Positions 8,207 through 17,554 of a stretch of DNA of 64,000 nucleotides are shown piece by piece (position 1 is the first letter of the stretch; each line of letters starts with the position of its first letter). The DNA lies in NCBI RefSeq assembly GCF_000772935.1, contig NZ_JPVR01000076.1:124001-188000 (forward strand), written 5' to 3'. Under the pieces are notes generated by a model, which had not been told where the DNA came from, made no database searches, and saw nothing but the letters and a program-made list of their open reading frames with translations. Origin of the DNA: Lysinibacillus boronitolerans JCM 21713 = 10a = NBRC 103108 (GTDB taxonomy: Bacteria > Bacillota > Bacilli > Bacillales_A > Planococcaceae). Both the position numbers and the translations under genes were made by a program.

Positions 8207-9934
8207 TTAATCTTCCATGGTTGATAAATCACCAGTTGGTAAATTTAATTCCCAAGCTTTCAATACGCGACGCATAATTTTACCACTACGTGTTTTTGGC
8301 AATTTATCTTTAAATTCAATTTCACGTGGTGCTGCATGTGCAGATAAACCTTTTTTCACAAAATCACGTATATCTTCAATTAATGCATCAGAGGGTTCAA
8401 CCCCCTCACGTAAGGATACAAACGCTTTAATGATTTCCCCACGCACTGGATCTGGTTTCCCAATAACACCTGCTTCAATGACATCTGGGTGCTCAAGTAG
8501 TTTACTTTCCACTTCGAATGGTCCTACGCGTTCTCCAGCCGTCATGATAACATCATCCACACGCCCTTGGAACCAGAAGTAACCTTCATCATCCATATAG
8601 GCTGAATCTCCAGATACATACCATTCTCCTTTGAGGAAATAAGATTCATAGCGCTCTGGATTGCCCCAAATTTGGCGCATCATGGCAGGCCAGCCACGAC
8701 GAATAGCTAGATTCCCCATTGTAAAAGGTGGCACCTCATTACCTGCATCATCTACAATCGTCGCATGAATACCAGGAAGAGGTTTCCCCATTGAACCTGG
8801 CTTAATATCCATTGATGGATAATTACAAATCATATGGGCTCCTGTCTCTGTCATCCACCATGTATCATGTATACGATGCCCTAATTCCTCTACTCCCCAG
8901 CGAATAACTTCTGGATTCAAAGGCTCACCAACAGATAGCACATGGCGTAAAGATGTTAGATCATAGCTTTCAAGCAAGCCACTCCCTGCCCCCATCAGCA
9001 TACGGAACGCTGTTGGTGCACTATACCAAACTGTCACACTATAATCTTCAATAGCCTGATACCATGCTTGTGGTGAAAATCTTCCTCCGACGATTAACAT
9101 TGTTACACCGTTTAACCACGGACCAAAGATGCCATAGGCTGTTCCTGTAACCCATCCAGGATCAGCAGTACACCAATAAATATCATCTTCACGCAAATCA
9201 AGTACCCATTGTGTCGATTGATATTGCTGAATCATTGCATTATGGACATGCAATACGCCCTTTGGAGCACCTGTTGAACCAGAGGTATAGTGAAGAATCA
9301 TCCCATCTTCTCTGTCTACCCACTCTATTTCAAAATGAGCTGAAGCTTCTTTTAAATGTTTACTAAAGTCAAGGATTTGAGCTGTTTCCTCAACATCCTC
9401 CCCTACTAAAAAGATATGCTCCAGTTTAGGCAATTTTGCTAAAGGTACACGTTCCAGTAATGCTGGTGTCGTGACTAATACTTTCGCCTCACTATCTGCA
9501 AGTCGATCATACACCGCGCCTTCCATAAAAGCTTCAAACAATGGTCCAACAATTACCCCCATTTTCAACGCACCTAATAATGAAAAGTAAAGCTCAGGTG
9601 AACGAGGCATAAAAATAAATAAACGATCACCTTTCTGCAGATTAGTAGTGGTTTTAAAAACGTTCGCTGCTTTGTTTGTTAACCTTTTCATTTCATTAAA
9701 TGAATATGCCTCTTTCCGTTTACCATCATTAAAATACAGTGCCACCTTATTTTTGCGATGTGTTTCTGTATGGCGATCAATAGCCTCATATGCCATATTC
9801 ACTAAACCTGTTTCGCTCCAACTAAATGCCTTTTCCGTATCTGCCCAATTATGAGATTTTGCCACTTCTTCATAATTTGTTAAATGATGTTGACCAGGTA
9901 AAGCCATTAACTTCTCTTTCATTTTCATCCCCAT
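8207..9934 (-). CDS. acsA: Acetyl-CoA synthetase (AMP-forming)
   Basis: Activates acetate to acetyl-CoA through acetyl-AMP. The adenylate-forming core is complete: phosphate loop YTSGSTGAPKGVLHVH, WWMTETGAHM, and the hinge/A10 motif KTRSGKIMRR, whose lysine (about residue 552) is the one acetylated by AcuA in B. subtilis. 575 residues, close to B. subtilis AcsA. The ATG at 9934 has AAAGGGG 7 nt upstream. It diverges from acuABC, which encode the enzymes that inactivate and reactivate it. This is the same arrangement as in B. subtilis. Confidence 0.95.
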   Translation of the reverse strand: MGMKMKEKLMALPGQHHLTNYEEVAKSHNWADTEKAFSWSETGLVNMAYEAIDRHTETHRKNKVALYFNDGKRKEAYSFNEMKRLTNKAANVFKTTTNLQKGDRLFIFMPRSPELYFSLLGALKMGVIVGPLFEAFMEGAVYDRLADSEAKVLVTTPALLERVPLAKLPKLEHIFLVGEDVEETAQILDFSKHLKEASAHFEIEWVDREDGMILHYTSGSTGAPKGVLHVHNAMIQQYQSTQWVLDLREDDIYWCTADPGWVTGTAYGIFGPWLNGVTMLIVGGRFSPQAWYQAIEDYSVTVWYSAPTAFRMLMGAGSGLLESYDLTSLRHVLSVGEPLNPEVIRWGVEELGHRIHDTWWMTETGAHMICNYPSMDIKPGSMGKPLPGIHATIVDDAGNEVPPFTMGNLAIRRGWPAMMRQIWGNPERYESYFLKGEWYVSGDSAYMDDEGYFWFQGRVDDVIMTAGERVGPFEVESKLLEHPDVIEAGVIGKPDPVRGEIIKAFVSLREGVEPSDALIEDIRDFVKKGLSAHAAPREIEFKDKLPKTRSGKIMRRVLKAWELNLPTGDLSTMED

Positions 9935-10255
9935 GAAAATACCCCTTTCTTTGCTTTTGTTTTTGACTAAATTTCAACAATCCCCCCTGTTGAAATTCAG
10001 AGAATTCTTCAAAAGCAAAATTGATATGTAGCATTTGTTATATAACAGTTAGCCGTAGTATTAATGTTCGAATCCCTTATAGCACTACTTTTAGCTGTTA
10101 AATAACAGAAGCAATATAATCTTATTTTACACGAATTTGGATAGATTGTCTCAATATTTTTATTTTTCCAAAAATACAGGTATATTTTGCAAAAATAAGC
10201 GTTTTTACGCAAGAAATCAGCTATAATGGAATTATTAAACTCAGGTGGTGTAATT
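9935..10255. other. acsA-acuA divergent intergenic region
   Basis: This 321-bp region holds a large imperfect inverted repeat (10036-10108, separate entry), a TATAAT at 10222-10227 that could be the acuA -10, and a small perfect palindrome with GCGT/ACGC arms at 10199-10210. The segment around 10196-10208 resembles a CcpA cre site in its core (AAGCGTTTTTA) but lacks the flanking TG and CA bases. Catabolite control of this pair is known in B. subtilis, but the site here is unproven. Confidence 0.45.
10036..10108. repeat. Imperfect inverted repeat in acsA upstream region
   Basis: Arms of about 24 nt (10036-10059 and 10085-10108) agree at 19 of 24 positions by eye. Each arm itself contains a near-palindrome (TGTTATATAACA and CTGTTAAATAACAG). 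It could be two operator sites or, if transcribed with acsA, a leader hairpin. Confidence 0.6.
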
Positions 10256-10888
10256 ATGGAACATAAAAAAACTTTTTTTTCTGTCACAAAGGAAACAAAG
10301 CATGGTACTGTGTATGTGGAAGGACCTGTGCCTCCAGAAAAATTAGCTACATATTCATTCCATGAAGGCTTGGTTGCCTTCAGACCTCCAAAACAGCAAC
10401 AGCAGGCCATTATAGAAATTGCAGGACTACCCGAAGGCCGAATTATTATTATTCGAAACGAAGATATTATTGTAGGCTATGTTACCTATCTCTACCCTGA
10501 TCCACTTGAACGATGGGCAGAAGATCGTATCGATGACATGATTGAATTAGGTGCCATTGAAGTCATTCCAGACTACCGTGGTACCGGTGCTGGTAAGGCA
10601 CTACTAGCCGTTTCATTTATGGGGGATGAAATGGAAGATTATCTTGTGATTACTACCGAGTATTATTGGCATTGGGATTTAAAAGGCACAGGTTTAAATG
10701 TTTGGGATTACCGCAAAATGATGGAGAAAATGATGAGCTCCGCTGGTTTCGAATATTTTGCAACAGATGATCCTGAAATTACATCACATCCAGCCAATTG
10801 CCTGATGGCACGCGAAGGAAAACGGGTGCCTCCTGAGACAATGGAAAGATTTGATAGACTTCGTTTTAGAAATCGTTTCATGTATTAA
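10256..10888 (+). CDS. acuA: Acetoin utilization protein AcuA, protein lysine acetyltransferase
   Basis: GNAT-family enzyme that acetylates and inactivates AcsA. The acetyl-CoA binding loop is visible as VIPDYRGTGAGKALLA (about residues 103-118). The start is placed at the ATG at 10256 (210 residues, MEHKKTFFS) because AGGTGG lies 7 nt upstream. An in-frame ATG at 10226 overlaps the likely -10 hexamer and is unlikely to be used. First gene of acuABC, 24 nt before acuB. Confidence 0.93.
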   Translation: MEHKKTFFSVTKETKHGTVYVEGPVPPEKLATYSFHEGLVAFRPPKQQQQAIIEIAGLPEGRIIIIRNEDIIVGYVTYLYPDPLERWAEDRIDDMIELGAIEVIPDYRGTGAGKALLAVSFMGDEMEDYLVITTEYYWHWDLKGTGLNVWDYRKMMEKMMSSAGFEYFATDDPEITSHPANCLMAREGKRVPPETMERFDRLRFRNRFMY

Positions 10889-10912
10889 AACTAATACAAA
10901 GGGGATGCATAT

Positions 10913-11560
10913 ATGATTGTAGAAGAAATTATGAATGATGAGCCTTATACATTAGCTCCTACCAATACAGTGCAGGAGGCACTAAAGTTAATGCGTGAAA
11001 AGAAAGTTCGTCATTTACCAGTTGTAGATGAAGAACGCCACGTTTTAGGTGTAATTACTGAACGAGATATTAAAGAGGTCTTGCCCTCATCTTTGCAGGA
11101 TGAAACAAACTCTCCTATTTTTAATGCAAAAGTAGAGGATATCATGGTGAAAGACCCCCTGATAGGTCATCCACTAGATTTTGTTGAAGAGGTAGCACTT
11201 ACGTTTTACGAATCGAAAATAGGCTGTTTACCTATCGTCTCTGGAGGAAAATTGGTAGGCATTGTTACGACAACCGATTTACTCTATACATATATAGAGC
11301 TGACTGGTGCTACAGAGCCTGGGTCAAAAATCGAGATTCGGGTATCCGATACACCGGGAGTTTTATTTGAAATCACAAAAATATTTCATCAACATCATGC
11401 CAATGTTCAAAGCGTCTTAGTTTATCCTGACTCTGAAAATACACAAAACAAAATTTTAAGCGTCCGAGTAAAAACACTAAATCCTTTAGCAATGATTGAA
11501 GATCTACGCAAAGAGGGCTTTGATGTCCTATGGCCAAATTTACCGGGTGTTTCGCTATAA
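10913..11560 (+). CDS. acuB: Acetoin utilization protein AcuB (CBS pair plus ACT domain)
   Basis: A 215-residue cytoplasmic protein with two CBS motifs: about residues 1-60 (MIVEEIMNDEPYTLAP, VITERDIKEV) and 75-130 (VEDIMVKDPLIG, VGIVTTTDLLY). A C-terminal ACT-like domain follows from about 140 (IEIRVSDTPGVLFEITKIF). CBS and ACT domains bind adenosyl and amino-acid ligands, so it is probably a regulatory subunit; its exact role is not settled in any organism. AAAGGGG lies 8 nt before the ATG. Its stop codon overlaps the acuC start (TAATG). Confidence 0.92.
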   Translation: MIVEEIMNDEPYTLAPTNTVQEALKLMREKKVRHLPVVDEERHVLGVITERDIKEVLPSSLQDETNSPIFNAKVEDIMVKDPLIGHPLDFVEEVALTFYESKIGCLPIVSGGKLVGIVTTTDLLYTYIELTGATEPGSKIEIRVSDTPGVLFEITKIFHQHHANVQSVLVYPDSENTQNKILSVRVKTLNPLAMIEDLRKEGFDVLWPNLPGVSL

Positions 11561-12720
11561 TGAAAAAGGCCGTATTCGTATACTCGCCAGAACAACTCGG
11601 ATATAAATTTTCAGATACACATCCTTTCAATCATAAACGCTTGACGCTAACTATGGATCTACTAAAAAATATTAATGCTCTCGATGATGTAGATATTGTA
11701 CCGGCACGTGTTGCAACGGAAGAAGAGCTATTGCTTGCACATGATTCAAAATATATAGATATCGTAAAAAAAGCAGGGCATGGTGAATTATCAGAAGCTC
11801 AATGTCAAAGCTATGGAATTGGCACTGAAGATACTCCCATTTTTGAAAATATGCATGAAGCAAGTGCACAGCTAGTTGGTGGAACTTTAACGGCTGTTGA
11901 TTATGTAATGGAGGGAAAAGCCGAACATGCCCTTAACCTTGGTGGAGGACTCCATCATGGTTTCCGTGGTCGTGCATCAGGTTTTTGTATTTACAATGAT
12001 AGCACAGTGGCTATTCGTTACTTGCAGGAAAAGTACAACGCTCGTGTACTTTATGTAGATACAGATGCTCATCATGGGGATGGTGTCCAATGGAGCTTTT
12101 ATGAGGATCCTACTGTTTGTACACTGTCCATTCATGAAACTGGTCGTTATCTATTCCCTGGAACCGGAAATATTACCGAGCGTGGCAATGGTCAAGGCTA
12201 TGGAACCTCCTTTAATTTTCCAATGGATGCATTTACTGAGGATGAAAGTTTCCTAGAGATCTATGAACAGTCAATGCGAGAGATTTTTGAATTTTTCAAG
12301 CCAGATGTTGTATTAACGCAAAATGGAGCAGATGCCCACTATTTTGATCCATTAACACATTTACATGGAACAATGAATATTTATCGTGAAATTCCTAAGC
12401 TTGCTCATCAATTAGCACATGAGTATTGTGAAGGTCGATGGATTGCAGTTGGAGGTGGTGGCTACGATATTTGGCGAGTGGTGCCTCGTGCTTGGTCCAT
12501 GTTATGGTTGGAAATGACAGACCAAGCGTTACCAATGGGGCCACTCCCTCAAGCATGGCTTGATCGCTGGCAACCAGAAGCTCCTGTTCCTTTTATTCCA
12601 ACTTGGGAGGACCCGATTCCTTTATATGAGCCGATTCCTCGTAAAGCAGAAATAGAAGAAAAGAATGCTCAAATGTTAGCCAAATCGCTACATATTATTC
12701 GGAATGAAAGACGAGATTAA
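11560..12720 (+). CDS. acuC: Acetoin utilization protein AcuC, class I histone-deacetylase-like
   Basis: Zn-dependent protein deacetylase that reactivates acetylated AcsA. Active-site motifs are intact: NLGGGLHHGFRGRASGFCIYND (split around HH), DTDAHHGDGVQW with the metal-binding Asp and His, and a C-terminal GGGGYDIWRV with the catalytic tyrosine region. The start is the ATG at 11560 (386 residues, MKKAVFVYSPEQ), sharing one base with the acuB stop, which implies coupled translation; an upstream in-frame ATG at 11530 would overlap acuB. B. subtilis has motPS between acuC and ccpA; here they are absent. Confidence 0.94.
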   Translation: MKKAVFVYSPEQLGYKFSDTHPFNHKRLTLTMDLLKNINALDDVDIVPARVATEEELLLAHDSKYIDIVKKAGHGELSEAQCQSYGIGTEDTPIFENMHEASAQLVGGTLTAVDYVMEGKAEHALNLGGGLHHGFRGRASGFCIYNDSTVAIRYLQEKYNARVLYVDTDAHHGDGVQWSFYEDPTVCTLSIHETGRYLFPGTGNITERGNGQGYGTSFNFPMDAFTEDESFLEIYEQSMREIFEFFKPDVVLTQNGADAHYFDPLTHLHGTMNIYREIPKLAHQLAHEYCEGRWIAVGGGGYDIWRVVPRAWSMLWLEMTDQALPMGPLPQAWLDRWQPEAPVPFIPTWEDPIPLYEPIPRKAEIEEKNAQMLAKSLHIIRNERRD

Positions 12721-12727
12721 TTTCTTG

Positions 12728-12756
12728 GCCTCACGATATTCGTGGGGCTTTTTTAT
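12728..12756 (+). terminator. Terminator after acuC
   Basis: A 9-bp stem (12728-12736 with 12740-12748, one G-T pair), a 3-nt loop and a T run follow the acuC stop by 7 nt. Confidence 0.85.
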
Positions 12757-12863
12757 TGGATGAAAGAGCTTTCCACTGCTTTTGGTCGTATATCCATCTA
12801 TTCTTTTGTTCTATCCCTCACTTTTGAAACACTATCCTCTATTTTTGACGTTCCATCCAGCAA

Positions 12864-12902
12864 ATAAAAACACGCAAATCCTTCATAAGCGATTTACGTG
12901 TT
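12864..12902 (-). terminator. Terminator after ccpA
   Basis: A 12-bp stem (12869-12880 with 12891-12902, one wobble pair) followed on the minus strand by TTTTTATTT. It lies 8 nt past the ccpA stop. Confidence 0.8.
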
Positions 12903-12910
12903 AGGTATCA

Positions 12911-13915
12911 TTATTTACTTTTGACAGATTGTCGATGTTCAATACGGTGTGGTAAAATGACCGCCTCATCCTCGACAGGTTCCTTACTCATTAATTTTGT
13001 CAGCAGGCGCATTGCAACAGCCCCAATATCGTAAAGCGGTAGAGCGACACTTGTTAGCTGTGGGCGAACCATTCGTGCTAACTTAGAGTTCTCAAAGCTG
13101 ATAACTTCAATATCCTCTGGAACATTTTTGCCCGCATCTTGAGCGCCATGAATTAAACCGATGGCCAATTCATCACTTCCTGCAAAATAAGCAGTTGGTG
13201 GCTGTTCAAGAGCAGATAAAATCTCCCAAGCCTCTAAGCCCATATCATAGCTGGACTCTTCTGCGGCAATTAATGCCTCGTCTATTGGTAAACCAGCATC
13301 CTGCAATGCTTTCTTATAGGCTGCTAGCTTGAATTTTCCGTTAATTGTATACGAAAGTGGGCCAGTTACGAAACCAATCCGTGTATGGCCATTTTGAATC
13401 AGTAATGAAATAGCTTCATAAGCGGCCTGGAAATAATCGATATTCACAGTTGCAATTGTTTGAGATTCATCCACAGAGCCTGCAAGCACAATTGGTACTG
13501 GCGAATGATCCATCGTTTGCTGCATTTTTTCTGTAACCTCATCACTCATCATCACAATACCATCAACCTGTTTTCCAAGCATGGTATCCAGTAGCTGTAA
13601 CTCTTTATCTTCATGTTGATCTGAGTTGGCTAAAATAATATTATAACGATACATTGTGGCAATATCCTCTACACCACGAGCCAGCTCCGCATAAACATTG
13701 TTTGCAATATCTGGGATAATCACGCCAACTGTTGTTGTTTTCTTACTTGCTAAACCTCGCGCTACTGCGTTTGGTCGGTATTCTAATCGTTCAATTACTT
13801 CTAATACTTTTTTTCGTGTTGCTGGTTTTACGTTTTGATTACCATTGACTACACGAGAGACCGTTGCCATAGAAACATTTGCTTCTCTTGCAACATCATA
13901 AATTGTAACAGTCAT
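12911..13915 (-). CDS. ccpA: Catabolite control protein A (LacI family)
   Basis: Master carbon catabolite regulator binding cre sites with HPr-Ser-P. The N-terminal LacI helix-turn-helix is [39 protein letters not shown] (broken here: helix 1 [12 protein letters not shown], helix 2 [10 protein letters not shown]), then the hinge [15 protein letters not shown]. The periplasmic-binding-protein core follows. 334 residues, matching Bacillus CcpA. GGGAGG lies 9 nt before the ATG. A minus-strand TATAAT at 13944-13939 is a likely -10 with only a weak -35. Gene position next to aroA is the same as in B. subtilis. Confidence 0.95.
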   Translation of the reverse strand: MTVTIYDVAREANVSMATVSRVVNGNQNVKPATRKKVLEVIERLEYRPNAVARGLASKKTTTVGVIIPDIANNVYAELARGVEDIATMYRYNIILANSDQHEDKELQLLDTMLGKQVDGIVMMSDEVTEKMQQTMDHSPVPIVLAGSVDESQTIATVNIDYFQAAYEAISLLIQNGHTRIGFVTGPLSYTINGKFKLAAYKKALQDAGLPIDEALIAAEESSYDMGLEAWEILSALEQPPTAYFAGSDELAIGLIHGAQDAGKNVPEDIEVISFENSKLARMVRPQLTSVALPLYDIGAVAMRLLTKLMSKEPVEDEAVILPHRIEHRQSVKSK

Positions 13916-14035
13916 CGTACGTGCCTCCCTTTTTTCCTATTATAGCCTTATCATACGATAATTTTCATATTATTTTCAAGAAGAACTACGTAAAAACCAA
14001 GTACTAATAGTCCTATTCTAGACATTATTTTGTCA

Positions 14036-14076
14036 CGATATAACAAACACCGCCTGCCGAAGTAAGCAAGCGGTGT
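14036..14076 (-). terminator. Terminator after aroA
   Basis: An 11-bp stem with one wobble pair (14047-14057 with 14066-14076), rich in GC, then TGTTATAT on the minus strand. Confidence 0.7.
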
Positions 14077-14089
14077 TCGCTGTTAACAA

Positions 14090-15175
14090 TTAAGCATGAA
14101 TTTCATGATTTTTCATGAATTTTTGTAGTGTTTCATAGAATGCGTCAAATGTTGGGATGTCCATTTGTTGTTGTGAGTCAGACAATGCAACAGATGGATC
14201 TGGATGCACTTCTGCCATGACGCCATCAGCACCGATTGCAATAGCTGCTTTGGCACATGGTAATAATAAATCACGACGTCCTGTTGAATGTGTAACATCT
14301 ACGAATACTGGCAAATGCGTTTCTTGTTTTAAAACTGGTACGGCTGAAATATCTAATGTATTACGAGTTGCTTTTTCATAAGTACGGATACCACGTTCAC
14401 AAAGGATAATGTTTTCATTTCCTTTAGACATAATGTACTCTGCTGCATGAATGAACTCATCAATTGTTGCAGCTAAACCTCGTTTTAATAGAACAGGTTT
14501 ATTTGTTGCACCTGCTGCTTTTAATAATTCAAAGTTTTGCATATTACGTGCACCGATTTGGATGACATCAATATAATCCAATGCTTCCTCTAAATGACCT
14601 GGTGTCACGATTTCTGTAATAACAGCTAAACCATATTCCTCTGACACACGTTTTAAGATTTTCAGACCTTCTAATCCAAGACCTTGGAAGTCATAAGGAG
14701 AAGTACGAGGCTTATAAGCACCACCCCGAATTAGCTTTTCACCTTTTGCTTTAATAGAAGCGGCAACTGCTGCTACTTGCTCATACGATTCAACCGCACA
14801 AGGACCGAATACGAAAGATGGCTTTCCTTGTCCAATTAATTCACCATTGATATTAATAATTGTATCTTCTGATTTCTTTTTACGAGATACTAGCAACTCT
14901 TTCTTTTTATCAGCTTCAAGTTGTTTTAAAGCTGTTTTAAAGATTTGCTTAAATATATAATCAACCGTCATTTGGTTTAATGGACCTTGATTGTGTTCTT
15001 TAATAAGATCAAGCATGTGTCTTTCACGCAGTGGATCATAGCGATTCACACCTTGTTTTTCTTTAATTTTACCGATTTCATCAACTACAGCTGCACGTTC
15101 ATTAATTAGACGAAGAATTTCTAAGTTTAAACCGTCTATTTGACTACGTAAGCTTTCTAAATCTTTTTGGCTCAT
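14090..15175 (-). CDS. aroA: Bifunctional chorismate mutase / 3-deoxy-7-phosphoheptulonate synthase
   Basis: First committed step of aromatic synthesis (PEP + erythrose 4-phosphate to DAHP). An AroQ-type chorismate mutase domain spans about residues 1-90 ([33 protein letters not shown]) and acts as the prephenate/chorismate-sensing regulatory module. The KDO8P-type DAHP synthase follows ([57 protein letters not shown]). 361 residues, the usual size in Bacillales. A GAGGAG-type ribosome binding site precedes the ATG. It diverges from the FtsA-like gene. Confidence 0.95.
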   Translation of the reverse strand: MSQKDLESLRSQIDGLNLEILRLINERAAVVDEIGKIKEKQGVNRYDPLRERHMLDLIKEHNQGPLNQMTVDYIFKQIFKTALKQLEADKKKELLVSRKKKSEDTIININGELIGQGKPSFVFGPCAVESYEQVAAVAASIKAKGEKLIRGGAYKPRTSPYDFQGLGLEGLKILKRVSEEYGLAVITEIVTPGHLEEALDYIDVIQIGARNMQNFELLKAAGATNKPVLLKRGLAATIDEFIHAAEYIMSKGNENIILCERGIRTYEKATRNTLDISAVPVLKQETHLPVFVDVTHSTGRRDLLLPCAKAAIAIGADGVMAEVHPDPSVALSDSQQQMDIPTFDAFYETLQKFMKNHEIHA

Positions 15176-15206
15176 GCTTTCTTGCTCCTCTCCTCATGAC
15201 AGACAC

Positions 15207-15222
15207 TTTCAGAACTCTGAAA
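15207..15222. promoter_or_regulatory. Inverted repeat in the aroA leader
   Basis: TTTCAGA and TCTGAAA arms with a 2-nt centre, 32-47 nt upstream of the aroA start. It could be an operator; no known factor is recognised. Confidence 0.3.
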
Positions 15223-15348
15223 TGTATGTTACATTTTTAGATAATAGCATTATTATAATCAATGTTGTTCAGAATGTCACGCATTTTTAATTTAGCGCTT
15301 CAACTCGCTAAATTATTTTCAAGTATGACGCGAAAGGAAGCGATTACA

Positions 15349-17502
15349 TTGAGTTCTAAATTATTCGCACTTGATATTGGCACACGCTCAGTGGTCGGGA
15401 TTATTCTCCAAGAAGAAAATGACCATTTTCATGTGGAAGATATTTTAGTAAAAGAGCATAAAGAACGTGCCATGGTAGATGGACAAATACATAATGTCAT
15501 GTATGTGGCAGATTTAATTAATGAAATAAAACGTGAACTTGAAGAGAAACACGGGCCGCTCACAAAGGTAAGTGTTGCTGCAGCAGGTCGATCTTTGAAA
15601 ACTGAACAAGCGAGTGTGACCATCAATATACGTAATCGACCTATTTTTACTGAAGAAGATATTAGTCGCTTGGAACTTCAGGCTGTTCAACAAGCACAGC
15701 AGCAACTTTTGCAACAGAAAGAGGATGCAAAAATTAGCCATTATTATTGTGTAGGCTATTCAGTCCTGTATTATCGCTTGGATGGCGAGGAAATTGGAAG
15801 CCTGTTGGATCAACAAGGTGATGAAGCCCAAATCGAAGTGATTGCAACGTTTCTGCCTCGGGTAGTGGTGGAATCACTGATTGCCGCTCTTAAACGAGCT
15901 GATTTAGAGATGGAAGCATTGACGTTAGAACCAATCGCTGCCATTAATGTGTTGATTCCTCCAACGATGCGTCGCTTAAATGTGGCACTTGTTGATATAG
16001 GAGCAGGAACATCGGATATTGCCATTACGGATAAAAGTACAGTTGTGGCTTACGGCATGGTACCAACAGCTGGCGATGAAATAACAGAAGCTTTAAGCGA
16101 CTACTATTTGCTAGACTTCCCTGTAGCCGAAGAGGCTAAACGTCAACTACAAACCTCTGAAGAGATATTGATTCAAGATATTCTAGGCTTTGATCAGTTC
16201 TATCCTAAGGAAGAAGTTTTTTTAGCAATTGAACCTGCAGTAAAACAGTTGGCGAAGTCTATCGGAGAAGAAATTTTACGACTCAATAACCGAGTAGCAC
16301 CCAAAGCCGTTATGCTGGTTGGTGGAGGTAGCTTAACACCCAACCTAACTATAGAACTAGGTCAAGTTCTAGATTTACCAGCTAATCGTATTGCTGTTCG
16401 AGGTATTGATGCTATTCAAAACTTAACAAAAGAAGAACACATTAAAGCCTCACCTGAATTAGTCACGCCTATTGGCATTGCCATTGCTGCTAAAAAGATG
16501 CCGATTCAATATATGAGTTTAACAGTCAATAATCAAGTGGTTCGCCTTTTTGAACTAAAAGAAATGACTGTGGCTGATGCCTTTCTAGCTGCAAATATTC
16601 GCGCAAAGCAATTATATGGAAAACCAGGGCATGGGCTATCGATCAGTGTTAACGGACAGGACATTTTTATACCAGGTGGGCATGGCCAGCCTGCTGAAAT
16701 ATTGGTAAATGGACAACAGGCATCAACAAAAAGCCTGATTAAAAATGGAGATGCCATTCAGTTAATAGAAGGCCAAGATGGGCAGCAGGCGACGGCTACA
16801 GTAAGAGATCTTATCGATGATGCAGCAATAAAGACAGTGACAATCCAAAACACCAAATATGTGATTGAGCCAAAAATTACAGTCAATAGCTCTTCTGCAT
16901 CACTCGATACAGTTTTAAATGATCGTGATACCGTCGTTTTTGATATAGCCGAAACCATTGAGGATGTATTTAAAATCACTAATAATTGGCATTTATTAAA
17001 GCAATTTGAATCCTATACGATTCAAGTTGATGGACAACCTTTATATTTACCAGAATTTTCTCCACAGCTAATGATTAATGGAAAGGTAGCCAAATTGAGC
17101 TATGCTGTAAAAAATGGGGATGTGATAAGCTTCCACCAACCATCTCTACCAACCGTACAACATATCGCGGACCACATGAATCTTTTGCTAGAGGATAAAA
17201 TCATTATTCATTTCCAACAGGAAGTTTTAGAATTAAAGAAGACTGCAAATGAAGCGATTGTTAATAAAATGGTTGTGTCACCACAGTCCACTGTACACAA
17301 TGGAGCGACTTTAGTATTTAAAGAAAAGGATCGCAGTCGTTGGATCTATCAAGATGTTTTCCGCTTCTCTAATTGGCAGCTACCAAGTGCCTTTAAGGGG
17401 AATTTTACGATTTTAAGAAATGGTCAGCCAGCGAGCTTTGATACAGAAATATTTGGTGGAGATCAATTAGAAATAATATTAGAAGCTACACCTATCATTT
17501 AA
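15349..17502 (+). CDS. FtsA-like actin-fold protein with C-terminal repeat domains
   Basis: A 717-residue protein. The N-terminal ~390 residues look like FtsA/PilM: KLFALDIGTRSVVGIILQ (phosphate 1), an SHS2-type insert (KEHKERAMVDGQI), VALVDIGAGTSDIAI (phosphate 2) and VMLVGGGSLTPNL (adenosine motif). It is much longer than cell-division FtsA (about 420-440) and lacks an obvious C-terminal amphipathic membrane helix. Instead the C-terminal third carries at least five units of about 60 residues whose common core is hhhNG(6-8 residues)NGDxhxh, with the key Asn at residues 454, 513, 577, 639 and 691. The start is taken as the TTG at 15349 with AAAGGAAG 8 nt upstream; an in-frame ATG at 15325 is the alternative. 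Likely a cytoskeletal ATPase; the partner is unknown. Confidence 0.8.
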   Translation: MSSKLFALDIGTRSVVGIILQEENDHFHVEDILVKEHKERAMVDGQIHNVMYVADLINEIKRELEEKHGPLTKVSVAAAGRSLKTEQASVTINIRNRPIFTEEDISRLELQAVQQAQQQLLQQKEDAKISHYYCVGYSVLYYRLDGEEIGSLLDQQGDEAQIEVIATFLPRVVVESLIAALKRADLEMEALTLEPIAAINVLIPPTMRRLNVALVDIGAGTSDIAITDKSTVVAYGMVPTAGDEITEALSDYYLLDFPVAEEAKRQLQTSEEILIQDILGFDQFYPKEEVFLAIEPAVKQLAKSIGEEILRLNNRVAPKAVMLVGGGSLTPNLTIELGQVLDLPANRIAVRGIDAIQNLTKEEHIKASPELVTPIGIAIAAKKMPIQYMSLTVNNQVVRLFELKEMTVADAFLAANIRAKQLYGKPGHGLSISVNGQDIFIPGGHGQPAEILVNGQQASTKSLIKNGDAIQLIEGQDGQQATATVRDLIDDAAIKTVTIQNTKYVIEPKITVNSSSASLDTVLNDRDTVVFDIAETIEDVFKITNNWHLLKQFESYTIQVDGQPLYLPEFSPQLMINGKVAKLSYAVKNGDVISFHQPSLPTVQHIADHMNLLLEDKIIIHFQQEVLELKKTANEAIVNKMVVSPQSTVHNGATLVFKEKDRSRWIYQDVFRFSNWQLPSAFKGNFTILRNGQPASFDTEIFGGDQLEIILEATPII

Positions 17503-17503
17503 A

Positions 17504-17544
17504 AAAGGGATACGTTACAACTTTATCTTGTAACGTATCCCTTT
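17504..17544. terminator. Bidirectional terminator between FtsA-like gene and ytxH
   Basis: Perfect 17-bp stem (17504-17520 with 17528-17544) with a 7-nt loop and A/T flanks suited to both convergent genes. Confidence 0.9.
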
Positions 17545-17554
17545 ATATTATGCA

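Noticed and set aside
10062-10080. GTTCGAATCCC-like sequence resembling a tRNA T-arm upstream of acsA
   Set aside because: The flanking bases do not pair as a T-stem, and no acceptor, D or anticodon arms are found around it.
10190-10212. CcpA cre site upstream of acuA
   Set aside because: Only the core AAGCGTTTTTA fits; the outer TG and CA bases are missing, so I note it as a weak possibility within the intergenic entry and do not call it.
10009-10410. Minus-strand frame of 133 codons over the acsA-acuA gap
   Set aside because: It lies antisense to acuA and across the intergenic hairpin, with no ribosome binding site or family resemblance.
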